The notes beneath the pieces were generated by a model, which was not told where the DNA came from, made no database searches, and saw nothing but the letters and a program-made list of their open reading frames with translations. Shown piece by piece: positions 1 to 9,439 of a DNA stretch of 64,000 nt; position 1 is the first letter of the stretch, and each line of letters opens with the position of its first letter. A program made the translations under genes and the position numbers. The stretch covers positions 6,737-70,736 of the forward strand of contig NZ_JOFZ01000017.1 of the NCBI RefSeq assembly GCF_000721265.1. The letters are read 5' to 3'. The stretch is from Streptomyces sp. NRRL F-5126 (GTDB taxonomy: Bacteria; Actinomycetota; Actinomycetes; Streptomycetales; Streptomycetaceae).

Positions 1-987
1 GTTGTAGTCGAAGGACACGCTTGGCGCGTCACCACCCACAGAGGGTGGAACTGTCAGCGGATAGGAGTAGGTGAAGGCGCCTGTGTTGCCGCTGGTGCCC
101 CACTTGCCTGACGGGGCAAGCGACGTCGCCGAATACGTTCCGGCCGTGCCGGCGGGGGCCGCAGACGCTGCCAGCACGACGGGCTGTCCGGCTGTTCCGG
201 TGTCTGCTGCGGGGAGAGCGACGTCAGCGACGAGACGCTTGCTCTCAACATCATTCGCCGCCGCGGTCACGGGCGTCCGAGTCTGGCAGGCGGCCTTCTC
301 CGGGGTGGTCACAGAACACGCCGGCAGACTGACAAGACGTAGCCTGGAGGCGTAGTCGCCACCGTAGGCCTCGGCGAAGGAAGAGTAGTCGAGCGCTATG
401 GACGCGTGAGCAGGTTCGGCCTGGCGCGCGTCGGCACGAGTGAGCGAGACGATCACACCGTTGATGCCGGCGTCCTGTGCTGTCTTGTGGCTCGCCACAG
501 TGACGTGCACCGTACCCGGCGCTGCGGCATGTGCCCCCTTGGACAGCGCGGACTTGACGTCCGAACGGCGTGGCAGGAGACCTGAGTCCAGAACGCCGGA
601 GGCGCCGATGGTCACCGGAGTTCCGGCAGCTTGGACAGGTGCATGTGATGTCGTGAAGGGCTGCGCTTCGGCTGCCGCGAGGGGTGACGTGAGCGGGGCT
701 ACCGGAGCAGCGTTCAGCGTGACCTTGGCTGTGGCGGCCTTCGGCCACGACACATGGGAGGCGTGGAAGGCCTTCATCACCGGCTTTGCAGCACTACTTG
801 AAGCGGAGCCGCCGACGTCCGTCACATCGACCGAGTGGGCCTTCGCAAGTGGGAACGGGGACCAGAGATCGGGGCGCGCTGCTGCCGCGGCGACCGGGGT
901 GAGCAGCGTGCTCGACAGTGCGAAGGACGCAAGCGCCGTCACCACCGTACGCACCGACTTGAGCTTCACGAAACGTCCGCGAGCCAT
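1..987 (-). CDS. RHS-type secreted polymorphic-toxin protein, N-terminal part (runs off left edge)
   Basis: The minus frame is open from 987 to base 1 with no stop, giving 329 residues of a longer protein. I chose the ATG at 987 because GGTGGGG lies 7 bases upstream; another in-frame ATG is at 1011. The product starts MARGRFVKLK, then a hydrophobic signal segment ending in AAAAA, then a low-complexity Ala/Thr/Pro secreted region. It ends in GNTGAFTYSYPLTVP and VSFDYN, the phrase that, from memory, opens the first beta-rich module before YD repeats in Streptomyces RHS proteins. The YD repeats, core and toxin tip would lie outside the window. It is divergent from the FG-GAP protein at 1299. The family is clear from the sequence; the toxin activity is unseen. 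Confidence 0.8.
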   Translation of the reverse strand, partial: MARGRFVKLKSVRTVVTALASFALSSTLLTPVAAAAARPDLWSPFPLAKAHSVDVTDVGGSASSSAAKPVMKAFHASHVSWPKAATAKVTLNAAPVAPLTSPLAAAEAQPFTTSHAPVQAAGTPVTIGASGVLDSGLLPRRSDVKSALSKGAHAAAPGTVHVTVASHKTAQDAGINGVIVSLTRADARQAEPAHASIALDYSSFAEAYGGDYASRLRLVSLPACSVTTPEKAACQTRTPVTAAANDVESKRLVADVALPAADTGTAGQPVVLAASAAPAGTAGTYSATSLAPSGKWGTSGNTGAFTYSYPLTVPPSVGGDAPSVSFDYN

Positions 988-1210
988 CACAGATCCCCAC
1001 CACTCGGCCATGATCTTCAAGCAATCGATGCAATCTAAGCGACGCGAGCACGTCAAAACATCATGAGCAGGTCATGAGCTTCTCCGACTTCGGGGCTGAA
1101 ACTTCATGGGGAGGTAAAGAATTGGCCAAGCAGTCGAGCTTGTCGTGGTCGCTTGGCCCAGTACGTACCCATTAACGGCGATGTGTTGGGCGTTGTTCAG
1201 CACACTGTCC

Positions 1211-1240
1211 CCACAACTCCTTCGGGTTGTGGACTAATGT
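1211..1240 (+). promoter_or_regulatory. Palindrome plus -10 hexamer in the divergent RHS/FG-GAP intergenic region
   Basis: The 311-base gap between the two divergent secreted-protein genes contains the inverted repeat CCACAAC (1211-1217) and GTTGTGG (1226-1232), followed at once by TAATGT (1235-1240), a good -10 hexamer for the gene starting at 1299. The arrangement suits a repressor site over the promoter; it could also be a small RNA hairpin. No start was mapped. Confidence 0.4.
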
Positions 1241-1298
1241 GCGCTGCCGCTCGGGATCCTCCGGGCTTCCTCCGGGCTTCTCCGAGAGATGAGGGCAC

Positions 1299-4200
1299 AT
1301 GAGACAAAGCGTGATCCGCACTCAGAGCCGGAATGGGAGGTTCCGTAGACGCGTCCCAGCATGGTTCGCAGGAAGCGCGGCGCTGTTGATGCTTACCGGC
1401 ACAACAGGCGTCTCCTACGCAGACACCACGCCACCCGCGGCCTCACCGACCACGCTGGAGCAGGCTGAGGACACTGCCGCCGCGCAGGCGGCGAGCAGCG
1501 GGCAGCCTGTCGCTGTGGACGCTGCCACCGACACGGTGAGCACCCTCACCGCAGAACCGAACGGCTCGTTCCTTCGCACCATCAGCTCTCAGCCCGTGCG
1601 CCTCCAACGCAGCGGCGGTTGGGTTCCCCTGGATGCCACGCTGCACCCGGCGGAAGGAGGGGGCTATGCGACAACGACGACCACGTCTCAGCTCACGCTC
1701 TCAGGCGGCGGCTCGGGCCCTCTCGCCGTGATGCAAGACGGCAGTCGGCAACTGTCCCTCACCTTCCCTTCACCGCTCCCCACACCGACGGTCACCGGGG
1801 ACACTGCCCTGTACCAAGACGTTCTCCCCGGGGTGGACCTGAGAGTCAGTGCCGATGAGCAGGGCGGCTTCTCCGAGGTCCTCATCGTCAAGTCTCAGGA
1901 CTCAGCGGCAAATCCGGAACTCACACACCTTGAGCTCACCACGGCTGCCCAAGGTGTCCAGGTAGCCGCCGACTCCGGAGGCAACCTCACGGCCAGCGAC
2001 GTGGCCACAGGGGACGCCGTCTTTCACGCCGCCGCGCCGATCATGTGGGACTCGTCGACGACGGCGACAGATCCCACCTCGGGGGCCTCGCCGGCGCGGA
2101 CATCCGCCCGCACGGTGACAAACGCCGACGAGACTGCCGCCGACGGCACCGTGACCACAGACGCAGTCGACGAGCCGGCGCCAGGCGCCCACCAGGCTCC
2201 TGTAGAAGTCAGCAGCACGGACGGACAGCTCACCCTGACTCCCGATGCCGGACTGCTCAACGACTCCGCCACGCACTACCCCGTCTACATAGACCCGACA
2301 TGGGTGCCGGTCTCCCACTCGTCGTCCGCCTCCACGTACGTACAGTCGGCCTACCCCGGCACGAGCAACTACAACGACAAGGGCAACAGCCTCGGCGTCG
2401 GGGACCAGGGATGGACATCGCCGACGGGCGCGGAGCGTTCGTACTACCAGTTCAGTATCGGCTCGACCATGGGTGACAAGCACATCCACTCGGCCGAACT
2501 GGACGTGACGCAAAGCTACTCGGCCGACTGGAGCTGCACGAAGTACAACGTGACAGCACGCAACGTCGGCCCCATTCACACCACCACCACGTGGAACGCT
2601 CAGCCAGGCCTCTACAGCGATACCGACACCGAGCCGTTCACAGGGTCCAACAACAAGGATTGCGCGGGTGGCACAAGGGGCGGCTTCAACGTCACCTCAG
2701 CCGTGGCGAACGACGGGGACGGCACCGTCACCTTCCGTCTGACGGGCAGCGAAAGCAACCGGACCGCTTTCAAGCGCTTCAACAAGAAGGCCACACTGGC
2801 CATCCGTTACAACACCAAGCCCAACGTCCCGTCGTCGCTGAAGGCTTCGCCCGCGCCAGTGAGCCCCGCCACCCAGGGCTGCGACTCGGACACTTACGGC
2901 TGGATCGGGAAAACCAGCAGCGTACGCGTGTCCGCCCATGTCAGTGACCCCGACGGCAGCAAGCAGAACATCCACGGCGAATTCGCCTTCTGGGACAAGG
3001 GCGGCTCCGGCACCGCAACGGCTCACAACCTCATCAGCACCGGCGACGCCGCCGGTGAGGGCAACAACGTACCGGGCAGCGGGGGCACCTCGGCCATCAC
3101 CGTCGCCACGAGCAGGCTCTCCGACGGCCACAAGTACGGATGGCACGTCCGCACCAACGACGGCATAGACACCTCAGCAGAATCCGCCTACTGCTACTTC
3201 TGGTACGACGACACCGCACCGAACACCATCCACGCCACCACCAGCGACTTCCCGACGGACGGCACGGGCACCAAGCACGAGGGCGACCCGGCCACCTTCG
3301 CCCTGTCCGCCACCGACCCCGCCCCCTCGGGCGCGCACGCCAGTGGCCTGAGCCACTTCGACTACTCGACCGCGTCGGCCGCGGCCCTCGCAGGCGACGG
3401 CGGCACCCACGTCAGCGCCAATGCCAACGGCGGCGCCACAGTCACCCTCACTCCCACTGCCTGGGGCAGCAACACCCTCTACGTGTCCGCCGTGGACAAG
3501 GCAGGCAACCAGTCGGCAACGGTCTCCGTCCAGTTCTACGTCCCCGCAGACCTCACCAAGACAGTCCACCCGGGCGACGTGGACGGCGACGGAACGCCCG
3601 ACCTCCTCGCGGCCGACGGCACGTCCGGCAATCTGGACCTCATCGCGCCGAGCCACGAAGTCCCCAATTCGGGCGGCACACCCGCACCGCCGCTCGCCTC
3701 CAACGCCGCGAACGGCCCGACCGGCAGCGACGGCAGCCACTCCTGGGCCGACACTCTTCTCGCGCACCGCTCATCCGCCACTCACAGCTCCACCGGCAAC
3801 TGGGTCGACGACCTGTGGGCCTACCGCAACGGCCACCTCTCCTTCTATGCCAACAACCTCAACAACCAAGGCGGTTTGGCAGGAAACAGCAACCTCTACT
3901 ACACCCGGGCGAACCACAGCGACATCACCTCTCGACCGCCTTGCACGGCCGGTGACTGCACCGCCTACGCGACCGACTGGAGCCACGTCACACAGATGAT
4001 CGCGCCCGGAGACGTCAACGGGGACGGTCACCCCGACCTCATCACCGTCGAGAACAAGCAGCTCTGGCTGTATCTCGGCTCCGCCGCATCCGGCCAGTTC
4101 GATGCAGCCGAGAACCTGAGCACGCTCGACTGGAGCAACCGCACCCTGATGGCACCGGGGGACGCCAACGGCGATGGTCGTCCCGAGCTGTGGACGCGTC

Positions 4201-4484
4201 GCAATAGCGATGGCGTTATCTTCCAGTACGCCCTCCCCGCGACAACCCCGACACTCGGCAGTCCCGTCCAGGTCGGCACACCCGACTTCTCAGCGGCGAA
4301 CCGCCCCATGATCACCAGTCTGGGTGACCTTGATGGAGACGGCTATCCCGATGTCCTCTCCATCATCAAAGAGCGCCGGCTCTGGGCCAATATGGGACAC
4401 GCCCTGTCCGGCACGTCAGCGCTCGGCGCACACAATGTCGTCAGCACGAGCCCGCTTTGGCAGAGCGTGACCGACATCGGCTGA
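1299..4484 (+). CDS. Secreted DNRLRE-domain / FG-GAP (VCBS) repeat protein
   Basis: A 1061-residue exported protein. The first 40 residues are a long twin-Arg-like n-region (RRRVPAWFAG) and a hydrophobic core ending near ADTTPP. A Thr/Ala-rich stretch leads to a DNRLRE-type beta domain (about 325-500; THYPVYIDPTW, then YYQF and SAELDVTQ). Ig-like modules follow (about 515-750). Four calcium-type FG-GAP motifs close the protein: DVDGDGTPD near 760, DVNGDGHPD near 905, DANGDGRPE near 955 and DLDGDGYPD near 1010, a partial beta-propeller. The start is supported by GAGG just upstream. In Streptomyces such proteins often sit beside RHS proteins, so a shared surface or delivery role is inferred. 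No catalytic motif is visible. Confidence 0.85.
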   Translation: MRQSVIRTQSRNGRFRRRVPAWFAGSAALLMLTGTTGVSYADTTPPAASPTTLEQAEDTAAAQAASSGQPVAVDAATDTVSTLTAEPNGSFLRTISSQPVRLQRSGGWVPLDATLHPAEGGGYATTTTTSQLTLSGGGSGPLAVMQDGSRQLSLTFPSPLPTPTVTGDTALYQDVLPGVDLRVSADEQGGFSEVLIVKSQDSAANPELTHLELTTAAQGVQVAADSGGNLTASDVATGDAVFHAAAPIMWDSSTTATDPTSGASPARTSARTVTNADETAADGTVTTDAVDEPAPGAHQAPVEVSSTDGQLTLTPDAGLLNDSATHYPVYIDPTWVPVSHSSSASTYVQSAYPGTSNYNDKGNSLGVGDQGWTSPTGAERSYYQFSIGSTMGDKHIHSAELDVTQSYSADWSCTKYNVTARNVGPIHTTTTWNAQPGLYSDTDTEPFTGSNNKDCAGGTRGGFNVTSAVANDGDGTVTFRLTGSESNRTAFKRFNKKATLAIRYNTKPNVPSSLKASPAPVSPATQGCDSDTYGWIGKTSSVRVSAHVSDPDGSKQNIHGEFAFWDKGGSGTATAHNLISTGDAAGEGNNVPGSGGTSAITVATSRLSDGHKYGWHVRTNDGIDTSAESAYCYFWYDDTAPNTIHATTSDFPTDGTGTKHEGDPATFALSATDPAPSGAHASGLSHFDYSTASAAALAGDGGTHVSANANGGATVTLTPTAWGSNTLYVSAVDKAGNQSATVSVQFYVPADLTKTVHPGDVDGDGTPDLLAADGTSGNLDLIAPSHEVPNSGGTPAPPLASNAANGPTGSDGSHSWADTLLAHRSSATHSSTGNWVDDLWAYRNGHLSFYANNLNNQGGLAGNSNLYYTRANHSDITSRPPCTAGDCTAYATDWSHVTQMIAPGDVNGDGHPDLITVENKQLWLYLGSAASGQFDAAENLSTLDWSNRTLMAPGDANGDGRPELWTRRNSDGVIFQYALPATTPTLGSPVQVGTPDFSAANRPMITSLGDLDGDGYPDVLSIIKERRLWANMGHALSGTSALGAHNVVSTSPLWQSVTDIG

Positions 4485-4522
4485 CAATCGCGTCTCTGCA
4501 CGCGCTTGTTTCGTACGCACGC

Positions 4523-4566
4523 GATGACGGTGGTGGCCCGCCCGAACTGAGGCCACCACCGTCATC
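4523..4566. terminator. Bidirectional terminator hairpin
   Basis: A perfect 16-bp inverted repeat (4523-4538 and 4551-4566) with a 12-base loop lies between the converging genes ending at 4484 and 4603. There is no T-run, as is common in this genus. Confidence 0.8.
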
Positions 4567-4602
4567 CGCTCCACCACCGCCGGGCGGCGGGCTCGCAGGA
4601 GG

Positions 4603-4974
4603 TCAGACGGCGGGGCCCGCGCCCCACGCGTTCCGCTGGGCCGGCTGCACGTCGTCCCCGAGGACGAGGTGCGTCGTCCCGCCCGGCAGGGTGGGCAGCT
4701 CGGACCAGTGCGTCACGGTCTCCTCGCTGTCCAGGCCGTAGGGCAGACGGACGACGCCGTCGGAGTCGAAGAAGCAGTCCCGGTGCTCCGTCCCGTCCTC
4801 GGTGAAGTACCGGTCGGTGAAGACCATCGGCCTCACCAGCCAGAACTCCTCGCCCGGCGGCGGCGTGCCGGGCTGGGCCGGATACCGGCCCGTGATGGCC
4901 GCCGGCACCGGCATGCCGGGCTCCGGCAGCCTCTCGCGTGCGTCGACCCACGTCACCACGGTGTTCGGATTCAT
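4603..4974 (-). CDS. Small conserved hypothetical protein (DUF551-like)
   Basis: A 123-residue soluble protein starting MNPNTVVTWVDARERLPEPG. The W-x3-RLPEPG opening, EEFWLVRPM in the middle and VTHWSELP near the end resemble DUF551-like phage and Streptomyces proteins; from memory a Streptomyces family labelled AQJ64_40280. I prefer the ATG at 4974, with AAGGG 8 bases upstream, over the GTG at 4983. Function is unknown. It occupies the place downstream of adnA where adnB would be expected. Confidence 0.7.
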   Translation of the reverse strand: MNPNTVVTWVDARERLPEPGMPVPAAITGRYPAQPGTPPPGEEFWLVRPMVFTDRYFTEDGTEHRDCFFDSDGVVRLPYGLDSEETVTHWSELPTLPGGTTHLVLGDDVQPAQRNAWGAGPAV

Positions 4975-5117
4975 CAGCTCCACCCTTGCTCAGGCAGTGT
5001 GCACGTTGCTTCTGTACTTCTGTCGCTTGATACCGGCACGTCGGCAGCCCGGCGACGGTGTCAGGCACGAGGGCCGCGTGGCGCCGGCGAAGGTTGCCCG
5101 GGCCGGGCGAGGACGGG

Positions 5118-8100
5118 TCAGTCGACCACCTGGCGGCCCTCCGGGAGTGCGCTGCACGACGCGCGGAACGCGCAGTGCGTGCAGTGTGCGCCTGGGGTGG
5201 GCGTGAAGCGTTCGTCCAGGACGCGGCCCGCCGCCTCCGCCAGGAGCCTCGGTGCCCAGTCGCCGGACAGGGGCTCCTGGGCCTGGATCCTGGGCTGCGC
5301 GTCGCCGCCCTCCTTGGCGGGCGCGGGCTGCCGCAGCTGGACGAGTTCCGCGCCGCCCGGCTGCGGCCCGCGGCCCTCGAACGCGCCGTCCACCGCGCCC
5401 TCGCCGACCGCGAGTTGGTACACCGCGAGCTGCGCGTGGTGCGCCACCTCGTCCCTCGTCGGGGCCTGCTTGCCCGTCTTGAAGTCGACGACGTACGCGC
5501 GCCCCTCGCCGTCCTTCTCCACGCGGTCCATGGAGCCACGGACGCGCACCTCGTACTCCCCCGCCCCGATCGTCACGTCGAACTCGTGCTCCGTGGCGAC
5601 GGCCTGCCGCCCGCCCCGGTCCGTGACGTGCCAGCGCAGGAAGCGTTCGAGTGCGGCGCGCGCCTGGTCCTTCTCCTGCACCGACTTCCAGGGCGCGTCG
5701 AAGGCGAGGCCGTCCCAGACGGTGTCGAGCCGCTCCATCAGGACGGCGAGGTCCGCGGGCGTCCGGCCCGAGGCGACCTCGTCCGCGAGTACGTGCAGCA
5801 CGTTGCCGAAGCCCTGCGCCGTCGTCGCGGGCGCGTCGGCCTTCACCTCGCGGCCCAGGAACCACTGGAGCGCGCAGGTGTTGGCGAGTTGGTCGAGCGC
5901 GCTGCCCGAGAGCGCGACGGGCAGCGACCTGTCGCGCACCGGCACCGCGCTGAGTGTCGGCTCGTACAGGCCCCACCACCGGTCGGGGTGCGCGGCGGGG
6001 ACGAGCGGCGTGCCCTCCTCGTCGGTGAGCGCGGCGAGGCGCGCGAGGCGGCGCGCGGCCGCGTCCCTGAGCGCGGGGCTCGCCTCCGGGTCGACGGTCG
6101 TGGCCCGCAGCTCCGCGACAAGCGGCGCGACGGCGAGTGGGCGGCGGGGCCTCGCCGTGATGTCGCGCGGCTCGACGCCGAGTTCGGTCAGGAAGCGGGA
6201 CGGCTGGTCGCCGTCGTCGGCGGCTGACTTTACGGCCGTGACGACGAGCCGGTCGCGGGCGCGCGTGGCCGCGACGTAGAAGAGCCTGCGCTCCTCGGTC
6301 AGCAGCGCGCCCGGGGTGAGCGGCTCGGCCAGGCCGTCGCGGCCGATGCGGTCCGCCTCCAGCAGGGAGCCGCGGCGGCGCAGGTCGGGCCAGAGGCCCT
6401 CCTGCACGCCGGCGACGACGACGAGGCGCCACTCAAGGCCCTTCGAGCGGTGCGCGGTCATCAGGCTCACGGCGTCGGGGCGCACCGCACGGCGGGTGAG
6501 GGTGTCGGCTGCGATGTCCTGCGCGTCCAGCTCTTCGAGGAAGTTGAGCACGCCGCGGCCGCCGGTGCGCTCCTCGGCACGTGCGGCGGCGTCGAAGAGC
6601 GCGCAGACGGCGTCGAGGTCGCGGTCGGCGTTGCGGCCCGCGGCGCCCCCGCGCAGCGCCGCACGCTCCAGGCGTGCGGGCCAGGGGGTGCCGTCCCACA
6701 GCGCCCACAGCGCCTCCTCGGCGGTGCCGCCGGATTCGAGGAGCTCCCGGGTCCCCCGCAGCAGGTCGCCGAGGCGCTGCGCGCCGCGCGCGTAGGCGGG
6801 ATCGTGCGTGACGAGCCGCTCGGGCTCGGCTAGTGCGCGCGCGAGCAGCACGTCGGACGGCGCCGGCAGCCGGTCGCCCGCGCGCCGCTCGTCCTCGCGC
6901 AGGGCGCGCCCGAGGCGGCGCAGGTCGGCCGCGTCCATGCCGCCGAGCGGCGAACCGAGCAGCGCGAGCGCGACATCGACGGGCAGCGCCGCGCCGGCGT
7001 CCCCCGACCCGGTGGGGACCTCCATCCCAGCGGGGGCCGCCCCCTCGGCGGAGGCCGCCGCAGCGGCGGGAGCCGCCCCAGCGACGGAGTCCCCCTCGGC
7101 CGCGGGCGCCACATCGGCGCCGGGGGCAGCCGACGTGGAGGAGCCCGTGCGCGCGTCGGACGGCGACCGCCCGTCTGCCGCCTGCGCGCACGGGTCGGGG
7201 CTCGTCTGCGAGCCCGGCCCCGTCGCGTCGCACACCTGCGGTTGCGAATCCGGCGGTTGCGGATCCGGCGCCCCGCCGGTGTCCGCTCCGACTGCGGGGG
7301 CCGGCCCGGTGGCGTCGTGCGCGCGTGCGTCAGACCCCGCGACCGCGTGGCCCGCGTCCCCCGGGCGCGCGCCCGGCGCGGGGCGCGCGAGCGCGGCCGT
7401 CGCCACCGCGCGCAGCGCCGTCAGCAGCGAGGCCACCGCCGGCTCGTGCCGCAGCGGGATGTCGTCGCCGTCCACCTCGACCGGCACGCCCGCCGACGTC
7501 AGCGCCCTGCGGATCGACGGGATCGTGCGGCCGCCCGCGCGCACCAGCACCGCCATGTCGCCCCAGCCGACCCCGTCCTCAAGGTGAGCCCTGCGCAGGA
7601 TGTCCGCGACGTTGTCCAGCTCCGTGGACGGCGTGGGGAAGGTGTACACCTCCGCCCTGCCGCCGTCCCGCACCGGCTCGGGCCCGCGGTGCGCGCTGAC
7701 CGCCTCGCGCGGCAGGCGCGGCAGCGGCATCCGCCGTGCCACCTCGCGCGTCGCGGCCAGCAGGCGCGCCCCCGAGCGCCGGGTACGGGTGAGGACCGCC
7801 ACCGGCGCCTCGCGGCCGTCGCCGCGCGGGAACGCGCGCGGGAAGTCGAGGACGCCGTTGACGTCGGCGCCGCGGAACGCGTAGATCGACTGGTCGGGAT
7901 CTCCGAACGCGACCAGCGTCCGCCCGCCGCCCGCCAGTGCACGCAACAGCCTGACCTGCGCCGGGTCCGTGTCCTGGTACTCGTCGACGAAGACCGCGTC
8001 GTAGGAGGCGGCCAGCTTCGGGCCCACGTCGGGAAGGCCGGCGAGCAGCGCCGCCCGGAGCACGAGCTCCGCGTAGTCCAGCACGCCCTGGAGGTCGAGC

Positions 8101-8783
8101 ACGTCGAGGTACTCGGCGAGGAAGGCGGCCGCCGCGCGCCAGTCGGGGCGCCCCGTGCGCGCCGCGAACGCGCCGAGCGCGTCGGGGCCGAGGCCGAGCT
8201 CGCGGCTGCGCGCCAGCACCGCGCGCACCTCGTCCGCGAAGCCGCGCGTCGTCAGGCAGGCCCTGAGGTCGTCGGGCCAGCGCACGCGCGAGCGTCCCTC
8301 GCGCGCGAGGTCGATCTGGCCGGCGAGCAGGTCGCGCACGGCGACGTCCTGCTCGGGGCCCGACAGCAGCCGCAGGGGCTCCCTGAACAGGGCGGCGTCC
8401 TGATGCGCGCGTACCAGGGCGTAGCACAGCGAGTGGAACGTGGTCGCCTGCGGCGCGCGTGCGCCGCCGAGCCGGGCCGCCATCCGGTCGCGCAGCTCGA
8501 CCGCGGCCTTGCGGCTGAACGTCAGCACGAGGATCCGCGCCGGGTCGCCGCCGCGCGCGACGCGTGCCGCGACGGACTCCACCAGTGTCGTGGTCTTGCC
8601 CGTGCCGGGGCCTGCGAGCACGAGCAGCGGTCCCGCCGCGTGGTCAACCACCGCGCGCTGTGCCGCGTCCAGCACAGGGAGGTCCGCCGGTTCGGGGGCG
8701 GTGCGTACCAGACGGTAGGCGCCGGCGCCCCGCTGCCGCGCCCCCTGGTGCGGGGGGCGCCCGGTGGTGGTGGAGGAGCTCAC
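5118..8783 (-). CDS. adnA: AdnA-type ATP-dependent DNA helicase-nuclease subunit
   Basis: A 1221-residue UvrD/Rep-family motor with a C-terminal RecB-like nuclease, the AdnA layout. Visible motifs: Walker A GPGTGKTT (58-65), LTFSRKAA, DEYQDTDP (motif II) and FGDPDQSIYAFRG (motif III). The nuclease signature VVDFKTGK begins near 1098. Cysteines at 1201, 1204 and 1210 (CTHC then C) together with an upstream Cys in TCALQWFLG suggest an Fe-S cluster. In mycobacteria AdnA pairs with AdnB to resect double-strand breaks. About residues 455-590 are an Ala/Pro/Gly low-complexity insert. The GTG start has only a distant AGGA. No adnB lies next to it, so it may act with a partner encoded elsewhere. Confidence 0.88.
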   Translation of the reverse strand: MSSSTTTGRPPHQGARQRGAGAYRLVRTAPEPADLPVLDAAQRAVVDHAAGPLLVLAGPGTGKTTTLVESVAARVARGGDPARILVLTFSRKAAVELRDRMAARLGGARAPQATTFHSLCYALVRAHQDAALFREPLRLLSGPEQDVAVRDLLAGQIDLAREGRSRVRWPDDLRACLTTRGFADEVRAVLARSRELGLGPDALGAFAARTGRPDWRAAAAFLAEYLDVLDLQGVLDYAELVLRAALLAGLPDVGPKLAASYDAVFVDEYQDTDPAQVRLLRALAGGGRTLVAFGDPDQSIYAFRGADVNGVLDFPRAFPRGDGREAPVAVLTRTRRSGARLLAATREVARRMPLPRLPREAVSAHRGPEPVRDGGRAEVYTFPTPSTELDNVADILRRAHLEDGVGWGDMAVLVRAGGRTIPSIRRALTSAGVPVEVDGDDIPLRHEPAVASLLTALRAVATAALARPAPGARPGDAGHAVAGSDARAHDATGPAPAVGADTGGAPDPQPPDSQPQVCDATGPGSQTSPDPCAQAADGRSPSDARTGSSTSAAPGADVAPAAEGDSVAGAAPAAAAASAEGAAPAGMEVPTGSGDAGAALPVDVALALLGSPLGGMDAADLRRLGRALREDERRAGDRLPAPSDVLLARALAEPERLVTHDPAYARGAQRLGDLLRGTRELLESGGTAEEALWALWDGTPWPARLERAALRGGAAGRNADRDLDAVCALFDAAARAEERTGGRGVLNFLEELDAQDIAADTLTRRAVRPDAVSLMTAHRSKGLEWRLVVVAGVQEGLWPDLRRRGSLLEADRIGRDGLAEPLTPGALLTEERRLFYVAATRARDRLVVTAVKSAADDGDQPSRFLTELGVEPRDITARPRRPLAVAPLVAELRATTVDPEASPALRDAAARRLARLAALTDEEGTPLVPAAHPDRWWGLYEPTLSAVPVRDRSLPVALSGSALDQLANTCALQWFLGREVKADAPATTAQGFGNVLHVLADEVASGRTPADLAVLMERLDTVWDGLAFDAPWKSVQEKDQARAALERFLRWHVTDRGGRQAVATEHEFDVTIGAGEYEVRVRGSMDRVEKDGEGRAYVVDFKTGKQAPTRDEVAHHAQLAVYQLAVGEGAVDGAFEGRGPQPGGAELVQLRQPAPAKEGGDAQPRIQAQEPLSGDWAPRLLAEAAGRVLDERFTPTPGAHCTHCAFRASCSALPEGRQVVD

Positions 8784-8980
8784 GTCGATCGCCGGTCCTG
8801 GAAGTCGTACGAGGGGGTGCTGAGGTGCGAGGAGTCGAGCGGGCCGTGTGGGGCCCGGCAGCGGCGCGGGAGCCGTGCGTGACGCGTGCGCCAGACGCTA
8901 CGCCGCCGGGCCCCGGGGACGCAGGCAGTGGTGCGAAACCGACCGGGCCTCTCCATCCCGCACCACGATGGCGGAAACTG

Positions 8981-9439
8981 TCATATGTGAGACCGATCGC
9001 CCGCGTGCTCCGCGGCCTGCCCGCCGCCCACCGCGCCGCCGTCCCACCTGGCGCGCCGCATGTCGAGGCGGGGCAGGTGGCCCTCTGCGCCGCGCGCGGC
9101 CTCCCGCAGCGGCGTGCCCTCCGCCCGGTAGGCGTCGAGCGCCCGCAGCTCATGCCCCGCGAGCAGCACGCCGTCGGAGCGCACCACGCGCCACCACGGC
9201 ACCGCGCCGCCGTACAGCGCCATGACGCGGCCCACCTGGCGCGGGCCGCCCTCCTCGATCCACTCGGCGACATCGCCGTACGTCATGACCCGGCCCGGCG
9301 GGATCAGCTCCGCGACGTCGAGGACCCTCTCGGCGTACTCCGGCAGCTCCGCCGCGCCGTCCGCCGGCCCCGGGCCCTCGCCCGGCCCGGCCACCCGCTT
9401 CCCGTCCCGTTCGTGCTCCTGCCGCCTCATCCGTCCCAT
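8981..9439 (-). CDS. Alkyltransferase-like (ATL) MGMT-family protein
   Basis: A 152-residue protein with the DNA-binding fold of O6-alkylguanine-DNA alkyltransferase: IPPGRVMTYGDVAEW (helix-turn-helix), VGRVM (Arg finger) and PWWRVVRSDG at 81-90. The catalytic PCHRV of true MGMT is PWWRV here, so the alkyl-accepting Cys is replaced by Trp, the hallmark of ATL proteins, which bind O6-alkylguanine and pass lesions to nucleotide excision repair. The C-terminal 30 residues are Gly/Ala-rich and not family-typical. It lies upstream of adnA on the same strand (198-base gap), as an MGMT-like gene does near adnAB in mycobacteria. Confidence 0.88.
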   Translation of the reverse strand: MGRMRRQEHERDGKRVAGPGEGPGPADGAAELPEYAERVLDVAELIPPGRVMTYGDVAEWIEEGGPRQVGRVMALYGGAVPWWRVVRSDGVLLAGHELRALDAYRAEGTPLREAARGAEGHLPRLDMRRARWDGGAVGGGQAAEHAGDRSHI

